Source: Maribacter halichondriae
GTDB taxonomy: Bacteria; Bacteroidota; Bacteroidia; Flavobacteriales; Flavobacteriaceae
Direction of reading: 5' to 3'
Assembly: GCF_027474825.1 (NCBI RefSeq)
Contig: NZ_CP107030.1
Span: 1,494,529-1,558,528, forward strand
Length of the DNA: 64,000 bases
Of this stretch, positions 31,821-41,700 are shown piece by piece. Positions within the stretch are counted from its first letter, which is position 1. Each line of letters starts with the position of its first letter. The notes beneath the pieces were generated by a model. The model saw nothing but the letters and a program-made list of their open reading frames with translations, ran no database searches and was not told the DNA's origin. The position numbers and the translations under genes are program-made.

Positions 31821-34086
31821 CTAAAACCAATATCCTATGCTAAAGAAAAAATTACCGTCATCAATTTCGGGAGACCAAGAATAGATGATCTGAACTGGTC
31901 CGAAAAAAGATTCCCATCCATAGCCAATTCCGTAACCCGAATAATCGGGTTCGGTAAACCACTCCCCAAGACGAAACAAGTCATCATCTATATTCGCAAA
32001 ATTCGCAGCGAACAGAAGATGATGATTCTGGGCAAATTCAAAGTCCAACCTGCCGTAAGCTTTTACGAAACTGTTGCCGGGAATACTCAAAAAATCATAT
32101 CCATAAAAGGGAATAAAGTTGTTGATCAAATCCGTACCATAGCCGCCTAGAACAAAATCGAACGTTGTGACATTCGAGGTGCCTAGTTTAAAGCCTCCTC
32201 GGTCTCGATGTTCATCGATAGGTTCTTTAGAATAGAAAAAGCACCGCCAAGTCTGGCTTTTGCAATAGAATATTCCTTAAAATTTTCATTAAAATCGGAA
32301 GACAATACATAAAAATGAAAATCACCGTTGAAGTAAAGTCCTTTTGACGGAAAATATTTATCGTCATAGGTGTCCAAAATAAGCTGCCCAAAGGCGCTAT
32401 AAAAATTGCTCTTTTCGAATACCGATTTTGCTGCGGTCTGATTTGCTGCCAAAGCTTCGGCAGTTGTTGAACCTCCTAAGGTGTTGGTACTATATTTTAT
32501 AAACTTATGTTCGGCGCCTATTCGAAATGCAAATTCTTCCTTTAATACCGTTTGCAGATAAAATTGGTTCGTGAAATCGGTCACATCTAAACGTATATTG
32601 TTCACACCGATGCCATTGGTTACGTCAAAATTTGAACGGATGACATCAAAATCGATATCTTGTTTGAATTCATTAAAGCGAGAATTGACCCCAAAACTCC
32701 AGTAGGAGCCCTTGTCTACAAAATAGTGGAAATTATAACGCAGGTTATCGCCAAAAATAAAATCCAACGAGGCCACATCATCTTTAAATAACAACTTCTT
32801 ATGCGTGATATTGATCAAGGCCGCCGTTTTATAAAGATCGTCGTAGTGTGCCCCTAAACGAATGTAGGTCTTGTTGGGGTTTTCATTCAGGTCCAGCACC
32901 ATATCTACCCCTCCTTATCTTTATTGGACAACAATTCGTAGCGAATGGTCTTAAAGTTGCCCGTCGCGGATAGGTTGCTTATACCTTGCTGTAATTTTTC
33001 AAAGGTAATTTTCTTATCCAGATCAAAACGGAGTTTTCCTTTTACATAGCCACGGGTGTAATTTTCGTTTCCCTTTAAAACTAATTGTTTGACTATCAAA
33101 GTATCTTTGGGCACCACATATTTTACTAGTTTCCCTTCACGGTTCTGTTGCTGTGAGATTTCCTTTAGGGCATCGAATTTTTCCCTAGCGGCAATCTCCC
33201 CGTTTTCAATGATTTGTTTTCCTGAATTAAAATCGACCACTGAATAGTCCCCTATTTCGGGCTTTATATAGATATCGGTCATTTTTGATTTCTCCTCCAT
33301 GGCTACGGCAGTTCGGTAATTGTTGATTTGAAGCAGTATTTCCGTTGCCGACAACAGCGCTTCACGATTACGAAGGCCTTGCTGTACGTCGACACCGATA
33401 ATGATATCGGCTCCCATGTTCTTTACTTCCTCTATCGGATAATTATTAACAACACCTCCATCTATCAATACCCTATCGCCCATTGCCGCAGGTTCAAAAA
33501 GGGATGGAAGCGTACCACTAGCCAAAATCGCCTCTGGCAGATATCCTCTATCCAAAAGCACCTCTTCACCGGTCTCGACATCGGTCGCAATACATAAAAA
33601 GGGTATCGAGAGTTTGCTGAAATCACTTACGTCTTTTACATGATAGAGCACTCTGACCAATTCGTTATAAATACTCTGGCCACCTGAGTAGGCTGGTGGA
33701 AACGAGATTCTGAACTTATTAAAGGGAAGGGTCAACGCATATTTTTCGGAAACCTCTTTTTCATAAAACGATTTTGCCCCCCGAGGAAGGTTGTCTTGGA
33801 TCAAGGTTGCGAAATCCGTATTTCTGAAAATCGAGTCCAATTCAGTGGCCGAATACCCCGCGGCATATAGGCCGCCCACAATGGCTCCCATACTCGTACC
33901 CCCTATATAGTCAATTTTTACACCAGCTTCTTCGATGACTTTCAGCGCCCCGATATGTGCCAGTCCTTTTGCACCCCCTCCACTTAGAACCAGACCGACT
34001 TTCAAATCGTCTTTTTGACCGTTCTGCTGCGCATAGGTTAAAACCGGAAGTATTATAAGTAGTATTGAAAATACCTTTTTTAGCAT
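31821..34086 (-). CDS. Patatin-like phospholipase fused to POTRA and surface-antigen barrel (two frame breaks)
   Basis: From the ATG at 34086 (signal peptide MLKKVFSILLIILPVLTYAQ) the rebuilt protein is about 755 residues. The patatin domain (about 25-300) has the oxyanion GGGAKG, the nucleophile GTSMG (Ser) and the DGG dyad in VLIDGGVVNNYP. A POTRA-like segment follows (KQLVLKGNENYTRGYVKGKL), then a BamA/TamA-like barrel ending in NFFFSIGYWF. This is the PlpD-type layout, in which a lipase is delivered through its own barrel. Frame breaks lie at the four-C run 32908-32911 and near 32194-32199; each needs one base added. Starting at 34125 instead would overlap uvrC and spoil the signal peptide. 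Confidence 0.86.
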
Positions 34087-34108
34087 AACTCCATATAGGT
34101 CTAAATTT

Positions 34109-35896
34109 TTAATGAAATGTTTCATAGATCATTTTTGCCTTGGCCATACCTACCTTTTCGGCCAATTTTTCAATAGGAGCTTCCTTTACCCGCTTTACCG
34201 ACTTAAAGGCTTTTAAAAGTTCTTCCGCCGTTTTTTCGCCAACGCCCTCTATAGCCAGCAACTCGGAATTAATGGCCGCCTTGCTTCTTTTATTTCGATG
34301 GAACGTAATGCCGAATCGATGGGCTTCGTTCCGCAATTGTTGAATGATTTTTAGACTTTCCGATTTTTTGTCAAGATATAACGGAATAGAGTCTCCCGGA
34401 AAATAGATTTCTTCTAATCTCTTGGCAATACCGACTATTGCTATTTTTCCCCTTAGCCCAAGAATATCCAAACTTTTTAAGGCAGATGACAACTGTCCTT
34501 TTCCTCCATCGATCACAATCAATTGCGGTAACGGTTCTTTTTCGGCCAATAACCGTTTGTATCGTCTAAAAACCACCTCTTCCATAGACGCAAAATCGTC
34601 AGGACCATCTACGGTCTTGATGTTATAGTGACGATATTCTTTTTTAGAGGGTTTGCCATTTTTAAACACCACACAGGCCGCAACGGGATTGCTACCCTGA
34701 ATATTACTATTGTCAAAGCATTCGATATGCCTAGGTTCACTGGTGAGCCTCAAATCTTTTTGCATCTGGGCCATGATACGATTCGTATGTCTATCGGGAT
34801 CGATAATTTTTATTTGGTTAAACCGTTCTTGACGATAATATTTGGCATTGCGTTCCGATAGCTCAAGAATTTTCTTTTTGTCGCCCAATTTTGGCACTGT
34901 CACTTTTAATTCAGGTGATACCACGATCTTCAACGGCACGTAGAGCTCCTTTGATTCCGAATTGAAACGTTGCCGAATTTCGATTACGGCCAGCTGTAAA
35001 AGATCGATATCTTCTTCATCCAGTTTTTTCTTTATTTCCAAGGTGTGTGACCTCACGATCGAACCGTGTGAAAGTTGTAAAAAATTCACATAGGCAAAGG
35101 CATCATCCGAAATAATCGAAAAGACATCAACATTATTGATTTTGGGGTTTATGATGGTCGACTTTACCTGATAATTTTCAAGGACCTCGATTTTATCCTT
35201 GATGCGTTGGGCTTCTTCAAACTTCATATCAACCGCCAGAGCTTTCATCTGCCCTTTAAAATAATGTAACGAGGCTTTGAAATTTCCTTTTATAATTTCT
35301 CGAATGTCCTCAATTTGACGGTTGTACTCCTCCTCTTCTTGAAGATTCTCACAAGGGCCTTTGCAATTTCCTAAATGATATTCGAGACATACCTTATATT
35401 TTCCGGCATCCACCTTTTCCTTGGAGAGGTTGTAATTACAGGTTCGCAACGAGTAGACACTTTTGACCAGATCCAACAGTGTTTTTACCGTCTTCATACT
35501 GGTGTAGGGGCCAAAATATTCCGAACCATCTTTAATCAATTTTCTTGTCGGGAATATTCTAGGGAAACGTTCATTTTTAATACATATAAAAGGATATGAT
35601 TTGTCATCTTTGAGAAGCACATTATAGCGTGGGCGATTTTTTTTGATAAGGTTATTTTCCAACAACAGTGCATCGGATTCGGTCCGCACGACGATATGCT
35701 TGATACGGGCAATCTTTTTTACTAGAACCCTAGTCTTGCCATTATCGTGATTCTTGGTGAAATACGATGAAACCCTTTTCTTGAGATTATTTGCTTTGCC
35801 GACATATAACATCTTATCATCTTCATCAAAGAACTGATAGACACCAGGGTTATCCGGCAATGTGCTCAACTGTATTTTTAAGGGTATTTGGGGCAT
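34109..35896 (-). CDS. uvrC: Excinuclease ABC subunit C
   Basis: UvrC makes the two incisions around DNA lesions in nucleotide excision repair. The protein (595 residues from the ATG at 35896) has the GIY-YIG domain (LPDNPGVYQFFDEDDKMLYVGKA, residues about 10-90), a Cys cluster (LEYHLGNCKGPCENL), the UvrB-binding UVR motif (AVDMKFEEAQRIKDKIEVLENY), the RNase H-like endonuclease half (HIECFDNSNIQGSNPVAACVVF ... LIVIDGGKGQ) and a C-terminal helix-hairpin-helix (AIEGVGEKTAEELLKAF). An upstream ATG at 35923 adds nine residues that are not conserved in the family. The patatin gene follows 22 bases downstream. Confidence 0.97.
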   Translation of the reverse strand: MPQIPLKIQLSTLPDNPGVYQFFDEDDKMLYVGKANNLKKRVSSYFTKNHDNGKTRVLVKKIARIKHIVVRTESDALLLENNLIKKNRPRYNVLLKDDKSYPFICIKNERFPRIFPTRKLIKDGSEYFGPYTSMKTVKTLLDLVKSVYSLRTCNYNLSKEKVDAGKYKVCLEYHLGNCKGPCENLQEEEEYNRQIEDIREIIKGNFKASLHYFKGQMKALAVDMKFEEAQRIKDKIEVLENYQVKSTIINPKINNVDVFSIISDDAFAYVNFLQLSHGSIVRSHTLEIKKKLDEEDIDLLQLAVIEIRQRFNSESKELYVPLKIVVSPELKVTVPKLGDKKKILELSERNAKYYRQERFNQIKIIDPDRHTNRIMAQMQKDLRLTSEPRHIECFDNSNIQGSNPVAACVVFKNGKPSKKEYRHYNIKTVDGPDDFASMEEVVFRRYKRLLAEKEPLPQLIVIDGGKGQLSSALKSLDILGLRGKIAIVGIAKRLEEIYFPGDSIPLYLDKKSESLKIIQQLRNEAHRFGITFHRNKRSKAAINSELLAIEGVGEKTAEELLKAFKSVKRVKEAPIEKLAEKVGMAKAKMIYETFH

Positions 35897-35923
35897 GAAA
35901 ACGGTATCGATATCATTTCGCAA

Positions 35924-36325
35924 AAGACTTCGTTAAATTACTATGTTTTTATAAATTGCTAGTGTGATTTTGCTTTTTTAACGAAAACCGAGGTCATACC
36001 CTTATGAAGAGAAAACAAGAAAACCCACGTCCATTTTCTTGGTAATTATTTTCTCAGAAGTATTTTTTTGACAGCAGGGAAAAATATCCCGATCATATCT
36101 CACCAAAATATGTTTGAAGCTTTTTCTTACATTTTTTATGATAATACTGATAGAAATTTTTAATATTTTGTAAATCAGCTACTTAGGTTCAATCGTTGTT
36201 CATTTATTGTAAAATAAACGTTAATCTTTTACTAAAAAGATGCATTTCATCGATAAAAAGTTGCACTTAAAAGGATTTTTAATGATTTTTTATTTACATT
36301 TATCACATCAAAATCATTTTCCCCT
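35924..36325. other. AT-rich intergenic region
   Basis: About 400 bases, clearly more AT-rich than the surroundings, separate the divergent uvrC and the small peptide/MTHFS genes. I see several TTTTTT and AAAATA runs but no tRNA, long palindrome or reading frame above about 30 codons. It must contain the uvrC promoter. Confidence 0.4.
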
Positions 36326-36412
36326 ATGGACAACTACATCATAACACTAGGCCTTTATTTAGTTTTAATGCTATTCTTTAAAGTCTACTATGCCGTTGCG
36401 GCAAAAGAATAG
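36326..36412 (+). CDS. Predicted 28-residue single-helix membrane peptide
   Basis: An ATG at 36326 opens a 28-codon frame (MDNYIITLGLYLVLMLFFKVYYAVAAKE) ending in TAG at 36412. Residues about 5-19 form one strongly hydrophobic segment, followed by a Lys and aromatic residues. It is too short for routine gene callers. Position supports it: it is in an otherwise empty region, in the same direction as the folate gene and 40 bases before it. It could be a real small membrane protein or a chance frame. No homologue is known to me, and the quoted sequence spans positions 36326-36409. Confidence 0.35.
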   Translation: MDNYIITLGLYLVLMLFFKVYYAVAAKE

Positions 36413-36452
36413 TTTTTGCATTTTCATAGCCGTAGAAATTTAATCAACCTCA

Positions 36453-37015
36453 ATGTTGAAAAAAGATTTACGTGTTCGCTATTTACAACTACGAAAGGAA
36501 GTCTCCAAGCAAAGTCTTAGTAATGCAAGTCTGACCATTGCGAATAAATTACTTGAGCTACCTATTTGGTCCTTTGATTGTTACCATATCTTTTTGCCTA
36601 TTTCAAAAAAGAACGAAATAGACACTACGTTCATTCTCTCCATTTTACAAGGAAAGGACAAAAACGTAATTCTTCCGAAAATCGTTTCGACAAAAAGCCT
36701 GAAACATTTCTTGCTCATGGACAATACCAAACTTGAAGAAAGTTCATGGGGGTTCCCGAGCCAGTAGATGGTATTGAAATAGACCCAATGAAAATAGATG
36801 TGGTATTCGTACCGTTGTTGGCCTTTGACGAAAAAGGGAATAGGGTAGGTTACGGAAAAGGGTTTTACGATGATTTTTTAAGTAAGTGCAGGCCTAATGT
36901 CGTCAAAGTGGGCCTGTCGCTGTTCGAAGCGGAAAAAAATATTACTGGTATTGCGGATCATGATATACTTTTGAACTACTGTGTAACACCACAAAGAATT
37001 TATAGCTTTTCATGA
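36453..37015 (+). CDS. 5-Formyltetrahydrofolate cyclo-ligase (frame break at 36748-36752)
   Basis: MTHFS converts 5-formyltetrahydrofolate with ATP to 5,10-methenyltetrahydrofolate and so clears a folate storage form. The first part has MLKKDLRVRYLQLRKE and the substrate-side LELPIWSFDCYHIFLPISKKNEIDT. The second has VDVVFVPLLAF-like IDVVFVPLLAFDEKGNRVGYGKGFYD, the family signature. One G is missing from the GGGGG at 36748-36752; repair gives SSWGVPEPVDGIEI and a normal 187-residue protein. The stop lies 15 bases inside the convergent lspA gene. Confidence 0.93.
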
Positions 37016-37677
37016 GCTTGCTCTTCGTCATCAAAAGTCTGTAAATTCTGTTCGCCGTCCTCTTTTTTCTCACCAAATGCTCTTTTATTAAAGACCAGTA
37101 AAATTCCAACCCCTGTGCTAATTGCAGTATCGGCAATATTAAAGACCGGTTCGAAAAACCTAAAATTATTGCCTCCAAAATAGGGTACCCAATCGGGCCA
37201 TGTTGTGTCGACCAAAGGAAAATAAAGCATGTCTACAACCTTTCCATAGAATATTTTGCCGTAGGGTTCCTCAGAGAACATTGTCGCCACGTGATTGTTA
37301 CTGTCATCGAAAATTACTCCGTAGAAAATCGAATCGAGAATATTGCCCAAGGCCCCTGCAAAAATTAATGAGACCGCGATAATCAAGGTATTTGAAGCTT
37401 TTTTTCGAATTACGTCAAAGAGCCAATATCCTATGCCTATAATAGCGAATAGACGAAATATGGTCAAAAAGAGTTTTCCCAAACTTTCGGATATGGGCAA
37501 TATATCGCTCAGTTTCGCTCCCCATGCAGCACCTTCATTTTCAATGAACAATATCTTGAACCAATTGAAGACCTCGACCGATTCGCCTAAAACAAAGTTG
37601 GTTTTTATATAAATCTTACTGATTTGGTCGATTATTAATATGGCCAAAATCAGTAAAAGAGACTTCTTTATGTTCAT
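37000..37677 (-). CDS. lspA: Lipoprotein signal peptidase (signal peptidase II)
   Basis: LspA cuts the signal peptide from lipidated prolipoproteins in the inner membrane. The 225-residue protein has four hydrophobic helices and the two catalytic Asp in GALGNILDSIFYG and PVFNIADTAIS. The region between them is longer than in E. coli (a periplasmic insert with FYGKVVDMLYFPLVDTTWP), a usual trait of Bacteroidota LspA. The C-terminal tail is acidic (EDGEQNLQTFDDEEQ). It sits in the ileS, DksA-like, lspA order common in this phylum, here with one extra gene between. Many lipoproteins in this window would be its substrates. Confidence 0.95.
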   Translation of the reverse strand: MNIKKSLLLILAILIIDQISKIYIKTNFVLGESVEVFNWFKILFIENEGAAWGAKLSDILPISESLGKLFLTIFRLFAIIGIGYWLFDVIRKKASNTLIIAVSLIFAGALGNILDSIFYGVIFDDSNNHVATMFSEEPYGKIFYGKVVDMLYFPLVDTTWPDWVPYFGGNNFRFFEPVFNIADTAISTGVGILLVFNKRAFGEKKEDGEQNLQTFDDEEQAHEKL

Positions 37678-37710
37678 AGGAATAAAATATGATGGGCAAA
37701 AGTAGGAATA

Positions 37711-38330
37711 TTATTCGGTTTTCTTGATTACAATGTTTCCCGTGGTCGTAGCCAAATAAAGCTCGTTCGGGCCATCAGAAATATTGTCTTTTTCTACCGT
37801 ACCATACTTACTGACCGCATCTATAGAGGCCTTGGAAATCTTTGCAGAGATATCTCCGCTTTGGGTTTTGACATGGACAGATCGAGAAACTTCGCTCAGA
37901 TGACAATCTCCATCGGCTAATGTGATATCGAGTTTTTTATATTCTCCTTTTGCAGCGACATTACAATTCGTTCCAAAAACTTGGACCTCCTTGAATTGAG
38001 GCAACATCACTTTCAACGAAATAGAAACAACCTTATGAGCGCTCAACTTATCGTTCGGGTTATTAAAACTAGGCTGAAAACCGGCCCCGACATGTAATGT
38101 CTTGCCTTCTTCCCGAAAACTTAAAAGCAGGTCATTTTTATATTCCCCATCGATCAGGGCCTCAACGACGACCTCATCGCCAATGCCTGTCTGCATTTCA
38201 ATTCTAAAGCAATTTTCCGTATCGATTTGGATACGGTTTGTATTGTCATTGACAATCGACTTTTTAATGATTTTTTGTCCCGATAAGGTTCCAAAGGTCA
38301 TTAGCAATAGGGCGCAAAAAAAGTCTTCAT
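37711..38330 (-). CDS. Secreted DUF4097/GIN-like beta-helix protein (probable frame break at 38316-38322)
   Basis: The mature part (VNDNTNRIQIDTENCFRIEM ... VFGTNCNVAAKGEYKKLDITLADGDCHLSEVSRSVHVKTQSGDISAKIS, positions 37720-38290) has the repetitive beta pattern of putative auto-adhesin or DUF4097 families. The frame read through to 38352 has no proper signal peptide. Adding one T to the seven-T run (38316-38322 on the minus strand) gives MKTFFCALLLMTFGTLSGQ from the ATG at 38330, an obvious signal peptide, so I use that start. The corrected length is 206 residues. It lies between the DksA-like gene and lspA. Function is unknown. Confidence 0.68.
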
Positions 38331-38350
38331 ATTGTGAATCATTGTAGAAC

Positions 38351-38382
38351 AAAAACGTCCGCCGAAGTGGCGGACGTTTTTT
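38351..38382. terminator. Strong bidirectional terminator after the DksA-like gene
   Basis: ACGTCCGCC (38355-38363) and GGCGGACGT (38369-38377) form a perfect stem with a 5-base loop. It is flanked by A on the left and six T on the right, so it works in both directions. It begins right at the DksA-like stop codon. Confidence 0.88.
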
Positions 38383-38764
38383 ATTTCTGCATATTTTTCG
38401 CCTCGATACTCAGCGTAGCATGGGGCACGAGTTTCAATCGTTCTTTATTGATCAGCTTCCCTGTTACGCGACAAATACCATATGTTTTGTTCTCTATTCT
38501 CAATAGTGCGTTCTTCAGATCACGAATAAACTTCTCTTGGCGTATGGCCAACTGGGTGTTCGCCTCTTTGCTCATAGTCTCGCTTCCCTCTTCAAAAGCC
38601 TTGAAGGTAGGCGATGTGTCATCGGTACCATTATTTCCATCATTCATATACGAACTCTTCAAAAGTTCTAAATGACTTTTGGCTTTTTCTATTTTCTCTT
38701 CGATCAATACTTTGAACTCTTCCAAGTCCTTGTCCGAATATCTAACTTTTAAATCTGTTGCCAT
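38381..38764 (-). CDS. TraR/DksA family transcription factor with reduced zinc finger
   Basis: The 127-residue protein has a long N-terminal coiled coil (about 10-90, DLEEFKVLIEEKIEKAKSHLE) with acidic residues at its tip, and a C-terminal zinc-finger-like region, as in DksA, which enters the RNA polymerase secondary channel. In the finger (YGICRVTGKLINKERLKLVPHATLS) only one of the four Cys of classical DksA remains; the others are Thr, and residues in the PHA segment. It lies 5 bases downstream of ileS and is surely co-transcribed. A strong terminator follows. A regulatory role is likely; ppGpp dependence is unknown. Confidence 0.9.
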   Translation of the reverse strand: MATDLKVRYSDKDLEEFKVLIEEKIEKAKSHLELLKSSYMNDGNNGTDDTSPTFKAFEEGSETMSKEANTQLAIRQEKFIRDLKNALLRIENKTYGICRVTGKLINKERLKLVPHATLSIEAKNMQK

Positions 38765-38769
38765 GTCTT

Positions 38770-41700
38770 CTAGTGTTTTTCGATAAACAATTTAGTGTTC
38801 ACTTCATCAAATGCCACTTCGGTGCCATTTTCCAATATTTCCTCTAAATCTAATTCTGCGGTCAGCGTCTCCGTTTTAATATAGTTCAGGTTGTTCTCGA
38901 CCGCTTTTTCGACCAACCCGTCCTTTAATATTTTAATATCGATTTTGTCAGTAACCTCAAAACCCGAATCCTTTCTCAAGTTCTGGATGCGGTTGACAAG
39001 TTCCCTTGCGATGCCCTCTTGCCTCAGTGTGTCATCGATTGTTACGTCCAACGCGACGGTCAATGCCCCTGAACTGGCGACCAACCAACCTTCTATGTCT
39101 TGAGAAGCTATCTCTACATCCTGTAACTGTAATTTAATGAATTTATTTTCAATTTCAAGGGATATTTCGCCCTCCTGTTCAATTTTTTGGATATCCTTCT
39201 GCCCCAGCGATGAAACTGCTTGGGCGATTTGTTTCATTTCTTTGCCAAATTTTGGCCCCAAAACCTTAAAGTTCGGTTTTATTTGCTTGACCAATATTCC
39301 CGAGGCGTCGTCTAGTAATTCAATTTCCTTTACGTTAACTTCCGATTTTATCAAATCGGAAACTGCTTCGATTTCTTGACGCTCTTTTTGCCCCAAAACA
39401 GGAATCATAATCTTTTGTAGGGGCTGACGCACTTTTATCTTTTCCTTTTGGCGAATAGAAAGAACCAACGAAGAAATGGTCTGTGCCTTCTGCATCTTGC
39501 TTTCCAATTCTTTATTTACCAAGGAGGAGTCGAAAATAGGAAAATTCGCAAGATGAACACTTTCAAAGGTTTCCTTCTGAGTCGTATTGGTCAAGTCACG
39601 GTATAGTCGTTCCATATAAAAAGGAGCAACAGGTGCCGATAATTTCACGACGGTTTCCAAACAAGTGTAAAGGGTTTGATAGGCCGAAATCTTATCCTCT
39701 TGGTAATCTCCTTTCCAAAAACGTCTTCTGCTCAGGCGTACATACCAATTGCTAAGATTTTCCTGCACATAACTGGAGATAGCCCTGGTGGCCTTGGTCG
39801 GTTCGTAATCGCCGTAGGCTTCATCAACAATTTTGATGAGTGTATGCAATTCCGATAAAATCCAACGGTCGATCTCAGGCCTTTCGTTTAGAGGGATTTC
39901 AGGTTCGGAATAGTTAAATTCATCAATGTTCGCATAAAGGGCGAAAAAGGAATACGAATTATAAAGGGTACCAAAAAACTTGCGCTTTACTTCTACGATA
40001 CCGTCCAAATCGAACTTTAGGTTGTCCCAAGGGTTGGCGTTCGAGATCATATACCAACGGGTCGCGTCTGCACCATGCTCTTTCATCGTCTCGAACGGAT
40101 CCACGGCATTGCCCAAACGTTTTGACATTTTTTTGCCCTCCTTGTCCAAAACCAGTCCGTTGGAAACGACGTTCTTATAGGCTACGGAGTCAAAGACCAT
40201 TGTGGCTATCGCATGAAGGGTATAGAACCAACCTCGTGTCTGATCCACGCCTTCGGCGATAAAATCGGCGGGGAAAGTCTCACCCTTATCAATAAATTCT
40301 TTATTCTCAAAAGGATAATGCCATTGTGCGTAGGGCATGGAGCCGCTATCGAACCAAACGTCGATAAGATCACTTTCGCGCTTCATGGGCTTGCCGGATG
40401 AAGATATCAACACTATCTGATCGACGATATTTTTATGTAAATCTATTGTTTCATAATTCGCTTCCGACATATCCCCTATCACGAAATCTTCAAAAATATC
40501 GCTCTTCAATACGCCTGCCTGAACTGCTTTTTGCATCTCGGATTTCAATTCGGCCACCGAACCGATCATGATTTCTTCGCTTCCATCTTCAGTTCTCCAA
40601 ATCGGCAATGGAATCCCCCAATACCGAGACCGGGAAAGGTTCCAGTCATTGGCATTGGCCAGCCAGTTGCCAAAGCGTCCTTCGCCCGTGGCTTTTGGCT
40701 TCCAATTGATGGTCTGGTTCAAATCGAACATCCGGTCCTTTACATCGGTTATCTTGATAAACCAAGAATCCATTGGGTAATATAAAATCGGTTTGTCGGT
40801 ACGCCAACAATTGGGGTAGCTGTGTACGTATTTCTCGACCTTAAAAGCCTTATTCTCTTCTTTAAGGCGGATGGCTATTTCAACGTCAACCGAACGATCG
40901 GGAGCCTCGCCATCTTCATAATATTCATTTTTGACATATTTACCGCTCAATTCGTTCATTTCAGGACGAAACTTGCCTTGCAAATCTACCAAAGGAACCG
41001 GATTCTTATTCTCATCGAGCACAAGCATAGGTGGCACCAGCGGAGTTGCTCTTTGGGCCACGAACATATCGTCTGCACCAAAGGTTGGTGCTGTATGAAC
41101 GATTCCCGTTCCATCTTCTGTGGTTACAAAATCTCCTTCGATTACCCGAAACGCATTTTCAGGATTTTCATAGGGAAGTGCATAATCCAACAATTGCTCA
41201 TATTTGATTCCGACCAAATCTTTTCCTTTGAATTCCTTTACCACATAATAAGGAATCTTTTTATCGCCAGATTCATATTGAATCAATTCAGGCTTAGTTT
41301 CGACTTTTTCGAATTTTCCCGAAAACTGTTTCCCGACCAAATTTTTTGCCAAGATTACGTTCATGGGTTCAAAAGTGTATTGATTGTAGGTTTCAACCAA
41401 AACATAATCAATCTTCGGCCCAACGGTCAATGCGGTATTCGATGGAAGTGTCCATGGTGTGGTCGTCCATGCCAAGAAATAGATAGTACCTTCATCCTTC
41501 AAGAAATCAGGAAGCGTATTTTCGATGGCCTTGAATTGCGCAACGACCGTAGTATCGGTCACATCTTGATAGGTGCCAGGCTGATTTAGTTCATGCGAGC
41601 TTAATCCCGTACCAGCTTTTGGCGAATAGGGCTGTATGGTATATCCTTTATAAATGAGGCCTTTATCATAAATCTGCTTCAAAAGCCACCAGACCGACTC

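Noticed and set aside
40822..41589. Long open frame (255 codons) opposite ileS
   Set aside because: It lies wholly on the antisense of a conserved gene, has Phe/Ile-rich low-complexity translation and no recognisable domain.
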